DNA of 64,000 nt from Mixophyes australis (lineage: Eukaryota > Chordata > Amphibia > Anura > Limnodynastidae). The DNA lies in contig JAVHZZ010000011.1 in assembly GCA_036250195.1 (NCBI GenBank), forward strand, positions 53,017,311 to 53,081,310. Direction: 5' to 3'. Positions within the stretch are counted from its first letter, which is position 1. Every line of letters starts with the position of its first letter. Under the pieces are notes generated by a model, which ran no database searches, was not told the DNA's origin, and worked only from the letters and a program-made list of their open reading frames with translations. This document shows, in pieces, positions 40,983 to 51,617 of this stretch. Made by a program: the position numbers and the translations under genes.

Positions 40983-41597
40983 TGTCACGATCTGCGAAGA
41001 AGCTACTAACCGTTATGAGAACTGCTGAGCAGAGAGGCACGGAGGCTAACGCACCCCCTGAGTTCACCAGGGACCCCCGCAAGGGAGTTTGGGCTTCGCT
41101 GCAAGAGGCTGTGCATGTCGCGGTTATTTGAGACAGCCACTGGCGTAGAAACATAGGGGACGGGCATAGTCAGTTAATCTGGGTAAGAACCAGCCGAGAA
41201 GCAAGATACAAGAGGCGATCCAAAGAAGAGTCAAAAGCAAGCCAGGAGTCAGAGAGCCGGAACTAGCGATGTGGTGCCAAAAGGTGATCCAAAGGGAAGT
41301 CAAGGCGAAAGCAGGTTCAGGTATACAGACAAGGTGCTAGAGCAGGTGTAAGAACCAATACTCTGGCACCCTAGTGGCCAGAGGCTGCAAGTTAACCCCA
41401 GGGATTAGCCCTGATAGGTAGGCGGTGATTGGCGGTCAGATACGCTGACAACTGACAGGCGAATAGCGTCCTGTTGCTAGGCAACAGGACGCTAGGCTTA
41501 CTGTGTATGCGCTCACAGCGTGCCATGGAAAAACAGAAAGCATCCCGTTGCTAGGCAACGATGACTGGAGCACATCAGGTGGCTGTCTCTCACACCT
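40983..41597 (-). mobile_element. family C2 5' LTR, truncated
   Basis: On the minus strand the LTR ends CGCAGATCGTGACA at 40983. It contains two GTTGCCTAGCAAC X-box palindromes (41473-41485, 41547-41559), a CCAAT box (near 41428) and a GGTGCCAGAGTATTGG segment near 41355-41375. That last segment is a 9-of-11 match to the complement of the downstream primer-site position (GTATACACTGGCC, minus, 40982-40970), consistent with an eroded self-primer. The outer edge is lost near 41597. Confidence 0.7.
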
Positions 41598-42214
41598 AGG
41601 GGTAAATGTATCAATCTCCGGTTTTGTCAACTCGCTGGAGTTCGGCGAGATGACAGCTTAAATTTAAAGCGGCGTTGCTCCTAAAATAGAGTCAGCGCCT
41701 ATGGAATGGTGAGGGAGGACTGTTTTCCTGACCACCTGGATCTTCTAACCCTAGTTTTGGTGAGCAGGCGTTGGCCAAGTAAGTGAAGGCTGAGAACTGA
41801 CCGTTTGGTGTCTATCAGCGTAGTCCCATGATGTGTGTTGAGGGATCTCTCCCGCACCGTGATCAAATATGGCCAGTGGGAAGGTCCACTGTGAGGGACT
41901 GTCTGTAGGGGTGGGCCTTCCTACTGCCCGTTGAGATATGTAATATCTCCCTTGGTGCCTGATGTAAGAGGGGGACCCCAGACGTCTGTACTCATCATTA
42001 TCTGACGCTAATGTCCTGCTGGCCAGGGCTACCGCATAACTGCTAGGGACAGATGAAAAAAGGTGAGGTGAAGCCCCATCTGCCATATAGTGCCCCCTGA
42101 TATCTGAGCCCAAAGCACCAGGATCTTCAAGACAATCATGCTGAGTGTGATGTGGGGCTCTACATAATGAGGCATGAAGATATTGGGGCCTTGAGGTAGT
42201 GGGAGAAGCATAAA
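41598..42214. other. unassigned flank, MITE-like scrap at the left
   Basis: At 41598-41690 the sequence AGGGGTAAATGTATCAATCT and following resembles a DNA-transposon terminus common in repeat-rich amphibian DNA, but no partner end is seen. A 120-codon minus frame (42113-41751) has no recognisable domain. The DNA resumes on the far side of element B at 48342. Confidence 0.35.
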
Positions 42215-42219
42215 CTTTA

Positions 42220-42964
42220 TGTCACGGTTGGCTTACAGGAAATTGATCCCTAGACTCTGCTGAACATGGCTAAGCCCACCCACGGACGCAGAGTCTAACA
42301 GACAGGTGGTTTTCACCAGGAACCCCGCAAGGAGTTTTGGAGGTAACTCATAGTAACAGCTAATGAGTCACAGAGAGAGTAGCGGCTCTGAGCGGTAGCG
42401 ATGAGAGAACTTAAGCTGTTACAATGAAGTACACTGGAGATGGTAATAGAGGTACTGGAGCAGCGATAGTTCAACACGGCCAGAGACTGAGAGCAGGCTG
42501 AAGTAGTAGAGGTAACTTGTGATAGCAGCTGAGAAGTCACAGGTGTAATAGCGGCTCTGAGTGGTAGCGATGAGAGAACCGGAGCTGTCACGATGAAGTA
42601 CACTGGAGATGGTAAGAGAGGTACTGGAACAGCGATGGTTTAGCACAGACCACGAACTGAGAGCAGACTGGAACACAGGCAAACTACAAGGAGAACAGGA
42701 ACCAGAACCACAGGCTGCAGGAAGTGAGCTTGGAGAAGAGGCATCAGGCAGGTGAATCCAGGAGGTTCAAATAGTGCTCCAGAAGTTCTTAGCCAATGAA
42801 AAAGAGGGAGGAGGTCCTGAAGTGCAGTAGGCTTGCACCTGCACAGATCTGAATATAGCTGAATGAATGAACTGGAGAATGTCTGATTCTGGGACATGGC
42901 AGTTTCCAGATGAATGAACTGCAGGTAACGAGACAGGTACTATTTGTGGGACCAGAGCGTTACA
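42220..42964 (-). mobile_element. element B 3' LTR
   Basis: Edges on the minus strand are TGTAACGCTC at 42964 and CAACCGTGACA at 42220. Two 169-bp units are visible (markers TACACTGGAGATGGTAA at about 42430 and 42599). The self-primer segment is altered here (GAGAAGAGGC on the plus strand instead of AAGAACAGGC), and the TATA is weakened. Confidence 0.82.
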
Positions 42965-43760
42965 GTGCCCCCCTTTAAAAGTGGCCACTGGACGCTTAGA
43001 CGAAGTCTTCCGTGGAAACTGAGCATGGAATCTTCGGAGCAAAGCTGGAGCATGGATGTCAGAAGCGTTGACATAAGAGCGTTCTTCTGGACCAAAGCTC
43101 TTCCAATCTACCAGATACTTGGTGGCTCCACTGGAGATCTTGGAATCCAGGATCTGTGTGATCTCAAACTCCTGTTGCTGAGAAAAATTGGGTACTGTGG
43201 AGGTGGATACTGGAACGGAGAACCTGTTGATAATGAGGTGTTTGAGAAGAGAAATATGGAAGGAGTTGGAAATATGAAGGGAAGTGGGCAGCTGAAGCTT
43301 GTAGGACACTGAGTTGATGACACAAAGTATTTTATAGGGTCCAATGAAGCGAGGAGCAAACTTCATGGAGGGAACCTTGAGGCGAATATTCCGAGTTGAT
43401 AGCCAGACCTTGTCTCCCACCTTGAGTGCTGGAGCCGCTCAGCGCCTCTTGTCCACAAATGTCTTATAACGAGAGAAAGACTTTTTAAGATTTTGCAACC
43501 ACTTTAGTTCATATGGTGGAAAAGTCACAAATGGTATCCTCAACAGCCGGAACATGGGTGGGTGGGAGAGGAGAAAATTTGGGAAACAGAAAATGAAGCC
43601 CAGTAACCATAAAAAATGGTGAAGAAGCAGAAGACTCATGGAAGAGATTGTTATGTGCAAACTCGGCCCATGGCAGGAGGTCAACTCAATTGTCCTGGGA
43701 GGCGGAAGAGAATAACCTGATGAATGTCTCCAGATCCTGATCACCCTTTTAGTTTGGCCG
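42965..43760 (-). pseudogene. pol: element B integrase C-terminus and chromodomain
   Basis: Minus strand: the integrase core remnant FVDKRR and PWAEFAHN-like pieces (43744-43439), then at 43420 MGDKVWLSTRNIRLKVPSMK, GPY/F FAPRFIGPYKI, and a chromodomain QEFEITQILDSKI to LVDWKSFGPEERS (43190-43060). The frame continues into the 3' LTR, as in element A. The polypurine tract TTTTAAAGGGGGGC lies just before the LTR. Confidence 0.85.
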
Positions 43761-43884
43761 TTGGATTGTGGGTGATGAAAAGCTGAGTTGTATACCTAGG
43801 GATTTACAGAGAGCACACCAGAACTTAGAGGTGAACCCCTCTGTCAGATACAATTTCCATGGGACAACCGTACAGACAAAAAAT

Positions 43885-44844
43885 TTATTTTATGAAGTGT
43901 TGAGCGAGGACTGATGAAGACGGCAGACCTGTGAGAGGAACAAAGTGGGCCATCTTGGAGAAGCAGTCCACAATGACCCAGATGGTATTGCATCCTTTGC
44001 TGTGTGGAAGGTCAGTAACGAAGTCCATACTGATATGAGTCCAGGGCTTGGTGGGTATGGACAAGGGTTGTAATGGACCCATAGGAGTCGCACAAGGACT
44101 TTTGTGTTGGGCACATACGTTACAAGCAGCTACAAAATCTTTGATGTCTGATCGAATAGTAGGCCACCAATAGGAGCAGGATATCAACTCATAAGTCTTG
44201 AGAATCCCTGCATATCCGGAGAATTTGGAGGCATGATACCAGTGGAGTAATTTATTCCGAAGAGAAGCAGAGACAAATGTTTTCCCAGGAGGAGGAGAAT
44301 TGGTCGTAGTGAGTCCTACCAAACATTTAGGATCCAAGATGGGACAACTGAAGTTGAAGGCCCTGGAAAGTGCATCTGCTCTCTTGTTAGGATGACCTGG
44401 CTTGAAGGTCACACGGAGGTTAAAACGAGAAAAGAACAGTGACCAACGAGCCTGGCGAGGGTTGAGGCACTGAGCAGACTGTAGGTATAACAAATTTTTA
44501 TGGTCAGTAAATATGGTAACCACATGCTGAGCCCCCTCCAAAAGATAATGCCACTCTGACAGAGCCAACTTCATGGCAAACAGCTCCCTGTCTCCAATTG
44601 TGTAATTCCGTTCTGCGGGTAGAAACTTGTGGGAGAAAAAGACACAAGGAAGAGGTTTGTTAGGAGGATACTTCTGGGCGAGTACTGCTCCTACTCCAAT
44701 AGCAGAGGCGTCCACTTCTAGAAAAAATGGTTGCGAGAGATTGGGTTGTCTGAGGATAGGTGCAGAAGAGAAGGCCTGTTTCAGAAAAGTGAATGCCTCC
44801 AAGGTTTCCTCTGTCCAATTCTTGGTATTGGCCCCTTTTTTCAT
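43885..44844 (-). pseudogene. pol: element B RNase H and integrase, 319-codon open stretch
   Basis: The longest surviving frame of element B. From the right: TKNWTEETLEAFTFLKQAF, RNase H LEVDASAIGVGAVLAQ, NYTIGDRELFAMKLALSEW, FTDHKNLLYLQSAQCLNPRQ; integrase HHCC YHASKFSGYAG to CNVCAQHK, with a changed His; core SMDFVTDLPHSKGCNTIWVI (first Asp kept). It stops near 43885, before the second catalytic Asp. Confidence 0.88.
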
Positions 44845-44967
44845 GAGGTCTGTGATGGGGGCAACAATGGTGGAATACCCCTGGATAAATTGTCTTTAGT
44901 AGTTTGAGAACCCTAAGAAGCGTTGCACTGCTTTAAGGGTGGTGGGACGTGGCCAATCCAAGATTGC

Positions 44968-45640
44968 TCAAAGTTTCTCAGGGTCCATCTGTATCCCAGA
45001 ACCGGAGATAATATACCCTAGAAATGGAATGGAGGAAGCTTCAAAGGAGCACTTCTCTAACTTACAATACAGTTGGTTCTTCCGGAGCCTAGACAGAACC
45101 TCAATGACATGTTGGTGATGTGAATGAACATCCTGGGAGAAGATGAGGATGTCGTCCAGGTAGACGACCACAGATAAATAGAGCAGGTCTCTGAAGATCT
45201 CGTTAATGAAACTTTGGAAGACAGCTGGAGCATTACAAAGTCTGAAGGGCATAACTAAGTACTCGTAATGACCATCACAGATATTAAATGCTGTCTTCCA
45301 TTCATCTCCGGAGCGTATGCAGATCAGGTTGTAGGCCCCTCGTAGGTCTAGTTTCGAGAAGACTTTGGACCCCTTGATGCAGTCAAACAACTCGGTGATG
45401 AGAGGTATAGGATACCGATTTTTTTACCGTGACCGCATTGAGACCTCGGTAATCAATACAGGGACGGAGAGACCAAAAAGAAGCCCACTCCGGCTGTAGA
45501 GACAGACGGCTGATGAAGCCCCTCTGTAGATATTCTTTGACATATACTGACATGGCCGAGGTTTCAGGCTGGGAAAGTGGAAAGACTCTTCCTCTGGGAA
45601 GATCCTTCCTCCGGGAGCAATTCTATATGACAATCCCAAG
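44968..45640 (-). pseudogene. pol: element B reverse transcriptase
   Basis: Minus strand 45390-44968: [58 protein letters not shown] and a conserved FLGYIISGSGIQMDPEKL end. The upstream finger region (45640-45424) is in another frame. The YLDD active site is intact. Confidence 0.87.
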
Positions 45641-46200
45641 GGTGGTGGGAGGGCAAAAGCTCAGAGCTTGGACCTTATCAAATACATCCGCGAAGTCTTG
45701 ATACTGAGGAGGTAATCCTGGCAGAAACGTTTTGGTAGCGGAAGATAGAATCTTAACTGGCTTGACTTGAGCTAGGCAGTTGGACCGACAATGAGATCCC
45801 CAGGCCAGAATTTCAGAGGTATTCCAATCCAAGCTAGGAGAATGTATATGAAGCCAGGGCAGTCCTAAGATAATGGGAGTGGTAGAGTGTGGAAAAACAA
45901 AGAATGAGATTGTTTCGGAATGCAGAACCCCAATACGGAGAGTAAGTGGTATAGTTTAGTAGCGAACCATACTTCCCGGGAGTTGAGACCCATCAATGGC
46001 AGTGATGGTAACAGGTGCCTCTAAAGGTAACACAGGAATAGAACACTGAGATACTAGAGACCAGGAAATAAAATTCCCGCAGCACCCAAATCCACTAGTG
46101 CTTGAGTGAATTCTTCAGAGGAATCCCATAATACGTAAACTGTGAGAAAACATGCAGAGGATGGGAAGGATTTACATGTCCCCAGTCTGACCTCCCCGGA
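45641..46200 (-). pseudogene. element B protease region
   Basis: Minus-strand remnant: PVTITAIDGSQLPGS, TLRIGVLHSETISFFVF and TPIILGLPWLHIHSPSLDW match the element A protease. The DSGA region falls near 46100 and is corrupted. 45832-45623 (PGLPPQYQDFADVFDKVQ) leads into RT. Confidence 0.75.
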
Positions 46201-46224
46201 GTAGACTAGGGCCTGGCATTTCCG
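46163..46224 (-). promoter_or_regulatory. element B pseudoknot; slippery site has lost one G
   Basis: On the minus strand, GGAAAT (46224-46219) replaces GGGAAAT, a one-base loss that puts gag and pol in the same frame at this point. After GCCAGG, stem 1 pairs CCCTAGTCT (46212-46204) with AGACTGGGG (46188-46180), including one G-T pair, and stem 2 pairs GGGGAGG (46197-46191) with CCTTCCC (46169-46163), including one G-T pair. Compared with element A, several pairs changed on both sides. Confidence 0.75.
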
Positions 46225-47109
46225 TCCTCTTTGGACAGGAATTCAGAAAGTGGTCCAACTCGCCACAATAAATACATAACTTGTTAAGACGTCTCCTATC
46301 CCTCTCTTTGAATGTTAAGCGGGTCCTCCCGATCTGCATAGGCTCTTCAGGAGTAGGAGAGGTTGAGTGGGAACGAAGTGCGGATTTGAAGGATGAGTAG
46401 TTACGATGTTCTTTCTACGCTGACCTTTCGCGGAAGCGAAGGTCCACTTTATTACAAAGAGAGATTATCGCATACAGAGTGGTAGGAAGTTCTTGGGGTG
46501 CCAGTACGTCCTTAATTTTGTCTGATAGCCCTTGCCAGAATGCTGCTACCAAGGCATCATTATTCCAGGACAGTTCGGAGGAAAGGGTACGAAATTCAAT
46601 GACATACTGTGTTAGCACCTTGACGAAGCCTGAGAATGCTGGCAGAGGCTGAAGAAACTCGTCCGGGCTTGTCAAAGATCAGCCGGAAAGTAGCTAAGAA
46701 GACTAAGTAGTTGCTGAGTAAAGGATCCTCTCGCTCCCATAGGGGAGAGACCCATGCCAAGGCCTGACCGGACAACAAGGAGATAATGTAAGCTATTTTA
46801 GACCTATCGGAAGAAAAATTTTGGGGCTGTAGTTCAAACTGCATGGAGCATTGGTTAATGAAACCACGACAGAGTTTGGGGTCCTCATCAAATTTTGAGA
46901 AGAGAAGAGGACGGACTCTGCGGAGTAGAGCGCTGGTCTTGAGGAGAGACAGCAACAGATGGCTGAGCAGCCTGTAGAATGTCCAGGCGACCGGTAAGAG
47001 TCTGGAAACATTGTAACAGTTGCTGTTGGATGCTATCCCGTTGCTCGATGCGTGAAACAAGATGCTGTAGCAAGTCTCTTGCTGAAGGCTCCACCGGGGG
47101 ATAAGACAT
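46205..47109 (-). pseudogene. gag: element B gag
   Basis: The minus-strand ATG at 47109-47107, 15 nt from the LTR, gives MSYPPVEPSARDLLQHLVSR, with a frameshift near 46890. The capsid is at 46960-46596 (DPKLCRGFINQC; MQFELQPQNFSSDRS; GQALAWVSPLWERED; FRLIFDKPGRVS). After another frameshift, 46630-46415 gives YVIEFRTLSSELSW and AFWQGLSDKIKDVL. The knuckle CIYCGELDHFLNSC at 46290-46245 is complete. It is co-linear with element A Gag. Confidence 0.85.
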
Positions 47110-47112
47110 TTC

Positions 47113-47122
47113 GCCTGTTCTT
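47113..47122 (-). promoter_or_regulatory. element B self-primer binding site
   Basis: On the minus strand, AAGAACAGGC lies 2 nt after the LTR end. It is perfectly complementary to GCCTGTTCTT in the LTR (plus-strand AAGAACAGGC at 48110-48119), whose first base is 31 nt from the TATA start. Complementarity stops exactly at the predicted RNA 5' end. Confidence 0.75.
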
Positions 47123-47124
47123 AC

Positions 47125-48341
47125 TGTCACGGTTGGCTTACAGGAAATTGATCCCTAGGCTCTGCTGAACATGGCTAAGCCCACCCACAAGCGCAGAGTC
47201 TAACAGACAGGTGGTTTTCACCAGGAACCCCCTGCAAGGAGGTATGGTCTAAGCTGCACCAAGAGTGCAGGTCGCGGTCCCGTGAGTGAGTGTACAGCAG
47301 AACGATGTCGGGAGCCAGGTGAAATGGATGGAGACGATGAAGTCCACAGATGAGTGGTATAAATACAGGCACAACAATAATATAGGCTGATGGTCAGCAG
47401 CCAATGAGTCACTAGGAGAATAGGTACTCTGTGGTATACAACGAGAGGACAGAGGCTGTCACTATGAAGTACTCTGGAGATGGTAATGGAAGTACTTGAG
47501 CACCAATAGTTCAACACACCCAGGGGCTGAAGGCTGACTGGAGTGGTGGAGGTAACTCATAATAACAGCTGATGAGTCCGAGATGAAATAGCAGCTCTGA
47601 ACGGTAGTGATGAGAGAACTGGAGCTGTCACAATAGAGTACACTGAAGATGGTAATAGAGGTACTGGAGCAGCGATAGTTCAAGACGGTCAGAGACTGAG
47701 AGCAGACTGGAGTAGCGGAGGTAACCCATGGTAACAGCTGATGAGTCACAGAAGTAGTAGCGGCTCTGAGTGGTAGTGATGAGAGAACTGAAGCTTCACG
47801 ATGATGTACACTGGAGATGGCAATAGAGGTACTGGAGCAGCGATAGTTCAACACGGCCAGAGACTGAGAGCAGGCTGGAGTAGCGGAGGTAACCCATGGT
47901 AACAGCTAATGAGTCACAGATGTAGTAGTGGCTCTTAGTGGCAGCGATGAGAGAACCGGAGCTGTCACGATGAAGTACACTGGAGATGGTAAGAGAGGTA
48001 CTAGAACAGCGATGGTTTAGCACAGACCACGAACTGAGAGCAGACTGGAACACAGACAAACCACAAGGAGAACAGGAACCAGAACCACAGGCTGCAGGAA
48101 GTGAGCTTGAAGAACAGGCATCAGACAGGTGAATCCAGGAGGTTTAAATAGTGCTCCAGAAGTGCTTAGCCAATGAAAAAGAGGGAGGAGGTCCTGAAGT
48201 GCAGTAGGCTTGCACCTGCACATATCTGAAAATAGCTAAATGAATGAACTGGAGAATGTCTGATGCTGGGACATGGCAGTTTCCAGATGAATGGACTGCA
48301 GGTAACCAGACAACTACTATCTGTGGGACCGGAGCGTTACA
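47125..48341 (-). mobile_element. element B 5' LTR
   Basis: 1,217 bp, TGTAACGCTCC (minus, 48341) to CAACCGTGACA (47125). On the minus strand there is a CCAAT box (ATTGG, 48174-48170), a TATA box TATTTAAA starting at 48150, and GCCTGTTCTT starting at 48119, 31 nt downstream. Four 169-bp units lie in the transcribed part (markers at about 47470, 47639, 47808 and 47977). Confidence 0.85.
47450..48060 (-). repeat. 169-bp tandem repeats in element B 5' LTR
   Basis: Four units at a regular 169-nt spacing, each with TACACTGGAGATGGTAA, GAGGTACTGGAGCAGCGATA and GAGTCACAG..GTAGTAGCGG motifs. The other LTR has two. The copies differ by several percent, so this expansion is older than that in element A. 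Confidence 0.88.
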
Positions 48342-49532
48342 CTTAAGCCCCATAAAGGGAGAGGTCTCCCGAGCATGTGCTTTCCTCGATGTTTTAGGGG
48401 CTTGTCTGGTACGGGACCTGTCATCACAGATTGGGAATCTAAATCTCAGCTCTCTGGAATGCTTGCTCCCTTCGCTGTCCTCTAAGAGGAGGTTTTGAGA
48501 GGCAGCGTCCTGACTTTGACAAGGTGGAGACTTTGTGGTGGAGAGGGTCTCTTGTATTTCAGCACAATGAACCTGGGCAGTGATTATGACTGTTCTGGGA
48601 AGATAGATAGGGGGCTGACAGATGCGCTGTTGCCTGACCTGTATTCGTAGATCTGGTTGGTACCTTTGGACCTTGCTCTGTGAGAGGAGAATATGGAAGA
48701 GCTGGTGGCCGAGTGAATGCTAGGGGAGGGGGGGGGGGGGGGCTCCTAGAAGCCCTTCTCTTATTCCTGGCTGTATTTTGCTTTGTATTAATTACAGTGG
48801 CACCGGAGAGATGCTGCCATGCAGTCTGCTCCAGCGCGTGTATTCTGTGCACACGTACCGCCGTGGCAGCCTTCTCGAGAGCCATTGAGCCACACACCCT
48901 GGGATCCCTGCTATGCCAACCACGTAAGTGTTGCTGCACAAAAGGGGACGCTGTTATCTTGCCGTCGGCCTTTGACAAACTGCCATCATTCCAGGAAGCA
49001 GATCCACCATGAAAATGGCTACTGGACATATATGGAGAGGAGTCACGGAGGCGGGCAGGGAGGCCGACATTGCGCTTTGGACGAGACATGGTGCCAAAAG
49101 GCAGGGGAACTGACTAGAGTGATAAGGGGAGCCGGATAAGGGGGGGGGGGTGAAATGAAGGAAGCAGGAGCGGGGGGAGAGGGGAAAAAAAAGGGAAAAA
49201 AGAAACAGAAGAACGAAATGGAAAGGATAGAAATCAAAGGAGAAATAGAAGGGAGAGAGAGAGATAGAGTACAATAGTAAAACAAAACTTAACAGTGAGT
49301 AGTAGAGACAGAAAAGACAATGAAAACATTATCTGCAGCTTGCCTCCAGTTTTTCAGCCAGGAAGAAGAGGCAGCCAATATGCAGCAGTGATTATATCAA
49401 CTTTTTAATCACTCCCCTTTTGCAGCTGTTGACTGACCTGTGGCTGAACTGTTAACTCTAGAGTTGTTGTTAGATAGCTGCTCCATACACTAGTGATTTT
49501 AAGCACGTTAGTTTTCATAAGTGTCTTTTAAT
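48342..49532. other. unassigned flank of element B
   Basis: It holds a 176-codon minus frame (49089-48559, MSRPKRNVGLPARLRDS...) with no domain I recognise, ending in proline-rich low complexity, poly-G runs at 48724-48742 and 49140-49150, and a purine-rich tract at 49150-49320. The minus frame could be a transposon 5' region. Evidence for a gene is weak. Confidence 0.3.
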
Positions 49533-51149
49533 TAGAGATGCTCAATGACCCCAGTGTTTTGGTTTTGGTTTTGGTTTTGGATCTGGATTACCGTCGTGTT
49601 TTGGTTTTGGTTTTGCCAAACCGCCCTTGCGTGTTTTGGTTTTGGTTTTGTTTGGTTTTGTTTTGCAATTTTGTTTAAAAATCAATGTTTTTGGGCATAA
49701 AAAAACCTAATTTAGTGCTCCACTTGTTTCTTGGATAAGTAAGGTAATTCTAAAGCTAATAAATTAGGAAGAAAACAGTTTAATCCCTGGTAGGCCGTCC
49801 TTAATTATGCACACAAACCTGATTGTCTTCTTCATTTTAGCCTATTGGCAATGCAGCCATCGTCTTTGGGTGTATATTACACCCTACACTTATAGTTAAA
49901 TATATAAAGAAATGGACAAAGGCAGTCTGGTTTCTGTCTCTCTAGGCCCCCCTCCATTTGCAGAAAATAGTAAAAAATTCAGCCATTATAGACTGTACAA
50001 TATAAATTGAAATGGACAAAGGCAGTTTGGTTTCAGTCTCTATAGCTCCTCCCCCCTCCACTTGTAGTTGAATAGAAAAAAAGCAGCCTGCATAGACTGT
50101 ACAATTAGAATATAAAAAGAAATGGACCAAGGTAGTTTGGTGGTTGTCTATGACCCCCCCCCCCCACCCGCCCTCCACTTGTAGTTGAATAGAAAAAAAG
50201 CAGCCTGCATAGACTGTAGAGTTAGATTATAAAAATAAATGGACAAAGGTGGTTTGGTGGCTGTCTATGACCCACCCCCCCCCCCCCCCGTCCTCCACTT
50301 GTAGTTGAATAAAAAAAAGCAGCCTGCATAGACTGTACAATAAGAATATTAAAAAAAATGGACCAAGGTAGTTTGGTGGCTGTCTATGACCCCCCTGGCC
50401 TCCACTTATAGTATATAGAAAAAAAGCAGCCTGCATAGACTGTAGAATTAGATTATAAAAATAAATGGACAAAGGCTGTTCAGTATCTGTCTGCTTCAGA
50501 CCCCCTCTCCACTAGGAGTAAAATAGAAAACTATTCAGCCGTTATAGAGTTTAGAATATAAATAGAAATTGAGAAAGGCAATTTGGTATCTGTCTGCATC
50601 ATAATCATCAACATCATCCTAAGTGCCCTCGTCGCCTAAACAAATCTCCCCCACATCCTCTTCTAATTCCAAAGTGCCATCCTCAATTGGTGTATCACCG
50701 GCTACATTCGGGCTGTTAAGGCACACATCAGCAGAACTGCTGAAAGGGCCCTTCTTTATGGGTACACTGTCACTAACAGAATGTCCACGATTAGACATAC
50801 CACTGGTGGATGGACTCTACAAAGGGATTGGTGTCATTTCTGATTCAGAGCATACATTATCCTCTAATGCCTTACTGTTTTCTTGCAGCTCGGCTTTCAC
50901 GCGTAACAGTACTTGTGCACCACTTTTAGACTCCAAATTATTTGGTCTTGCTTGACGGTACAAGAAGCAGGCTCAGTAACATTTTCTGATCTGCCACTAA
51001 TAGAGAAAGGCGAAGGCCTCATTCTTTCTTTGCCACTGCATGTGTAGAATGGCATGTTGGCAATTTTTTTTTATCGGCACTAAACTTTTCCTCAGTTACA
51101 CTTTTTTTTCGCATCAACACAGTAAATTAATTTTTTGGTGTGTGTTTTT
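49533..51149 (-). mobile_element. internally deleted hAT element
   Basis: Minus-strand relative of the element at 32024. Its 3' end begins at TAGAGATGCTCAATGACC (49533) with a GTTTTG-rich subterminal region (49553-49670). It then has about seven 100-bp subterminal units (49915-50590) joined directly to the acidic linker and N-terminus of the transposase frame (50595-51130). The BED finger, catalytic core and hATC are absent. At 51149 it is cut by the start of family D. Confidence 0.85.
49915..50590 (-). repeat. tandem 3' subterminal array of the deleted hAT
   Basis: About seven units of roughly 100 bp sharing CAAAGGCAGTTTGGT, CCTCCACTTGTAGTTGAATA and GCAGCCTGCATAGACTGTA, with C-run expansions (50154-50166, 50274-50289). 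More copies are present than in the longer relative (about three). Confidence 0.88.
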
Positions 51150-51582
51150 TCCCGCTGACGTCCTGGCCGCCCCTATGATGACCGGGGCGTCACTTCCGGT
51201 TTAGGTTACTCCTGTGAATACTTGCTAGGGCTATTCCCTGATTGGCTGCTTGGACTATTTAAGGCAGTGAGGACTGAGCCTCACTGCCGGTTATAGCGTC
51301 CTGTTTACAGTTCTGCTGCCTGCTTGTTCTCTCTGTGCTTGTGACCCCTGACCTTGGTTTACTCTGTACATTACGCTGTTTGCTGCCGGCATCTACTCTG
51401 CCTGAACCCCACGCTGCTGTCCGCCAATCACTCCATCCCTGGGTTCTCCTTAGCCGGTATACGATTCTCGACCCTCTGTCAGCCTCCGGCCAAGTCTGTC
51501 CCCACCACTAGGGGCTCCAGTGAACACCAGGCTTTCGGAGTAGACTCCAAGTTTTATTGTGCTGGCTAGGGAGTTCCTAACA
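51150..51582 (+). mobile_element. element D 5' LTR, truncated
   Basis: Matches the 3' LTR from about 56557 onward but lacks the U3 interior between CGGTTT and AGG.TACTCCTG. It keeps an inverted CCAAT box (ATTGG, 51241-51245), TATTTAA at 51256 and GCCGGTTATA at 51286-51295. It ends GAGTTCCTAACA. Confidence 0.82.
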
Positions 51583-51583
51583 T

Positions 51584-51593
51584 TATAACCGGC
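51584..51593 (+). promoter_or_regulatory. element D self-primer binding site
   Basis: TATAACCGGC, one nt after the LTR, is perfectly complementary to GCCGGTTATA at 51286-51295, which begins 30 nt after the TATA start at 51256. The gag ATG is at 51618. Confidence 0.75.
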
Positions 51594-51617
51594 CGTGAAG
51601 ATTGGTGTTATACTGCC

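Larger units (their letters stand above)
42220..48341 (-). mobile_element. element B: two-LTR chromovirus, decayed
   Basis: Minus-strand element with a 3' LTR at 42220-42964 and a 5' LTR at 47125-48341. The flanks are CTTTA (42215-42219) and CTTAA (48342-48346), a plausible 5-bp duplication with one change. gag and pol are both present but frameshifted. It is close in sequence to element A, with almost the same protein motifs. The LTR lengths differ (745 and 1,217 bp), mostly through a 169-bp tandem repeat. Confidence 0.85.

Noticed and set aside
48954..49285. Minus-strand frames rich in Phe, Leu and Ser resembling a membrane protein
   Set aside because: Caused by the purine-rich tract on the plus strand (pyrimidine-rich on the minus). 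Composition alone explains the hydrophobic look.
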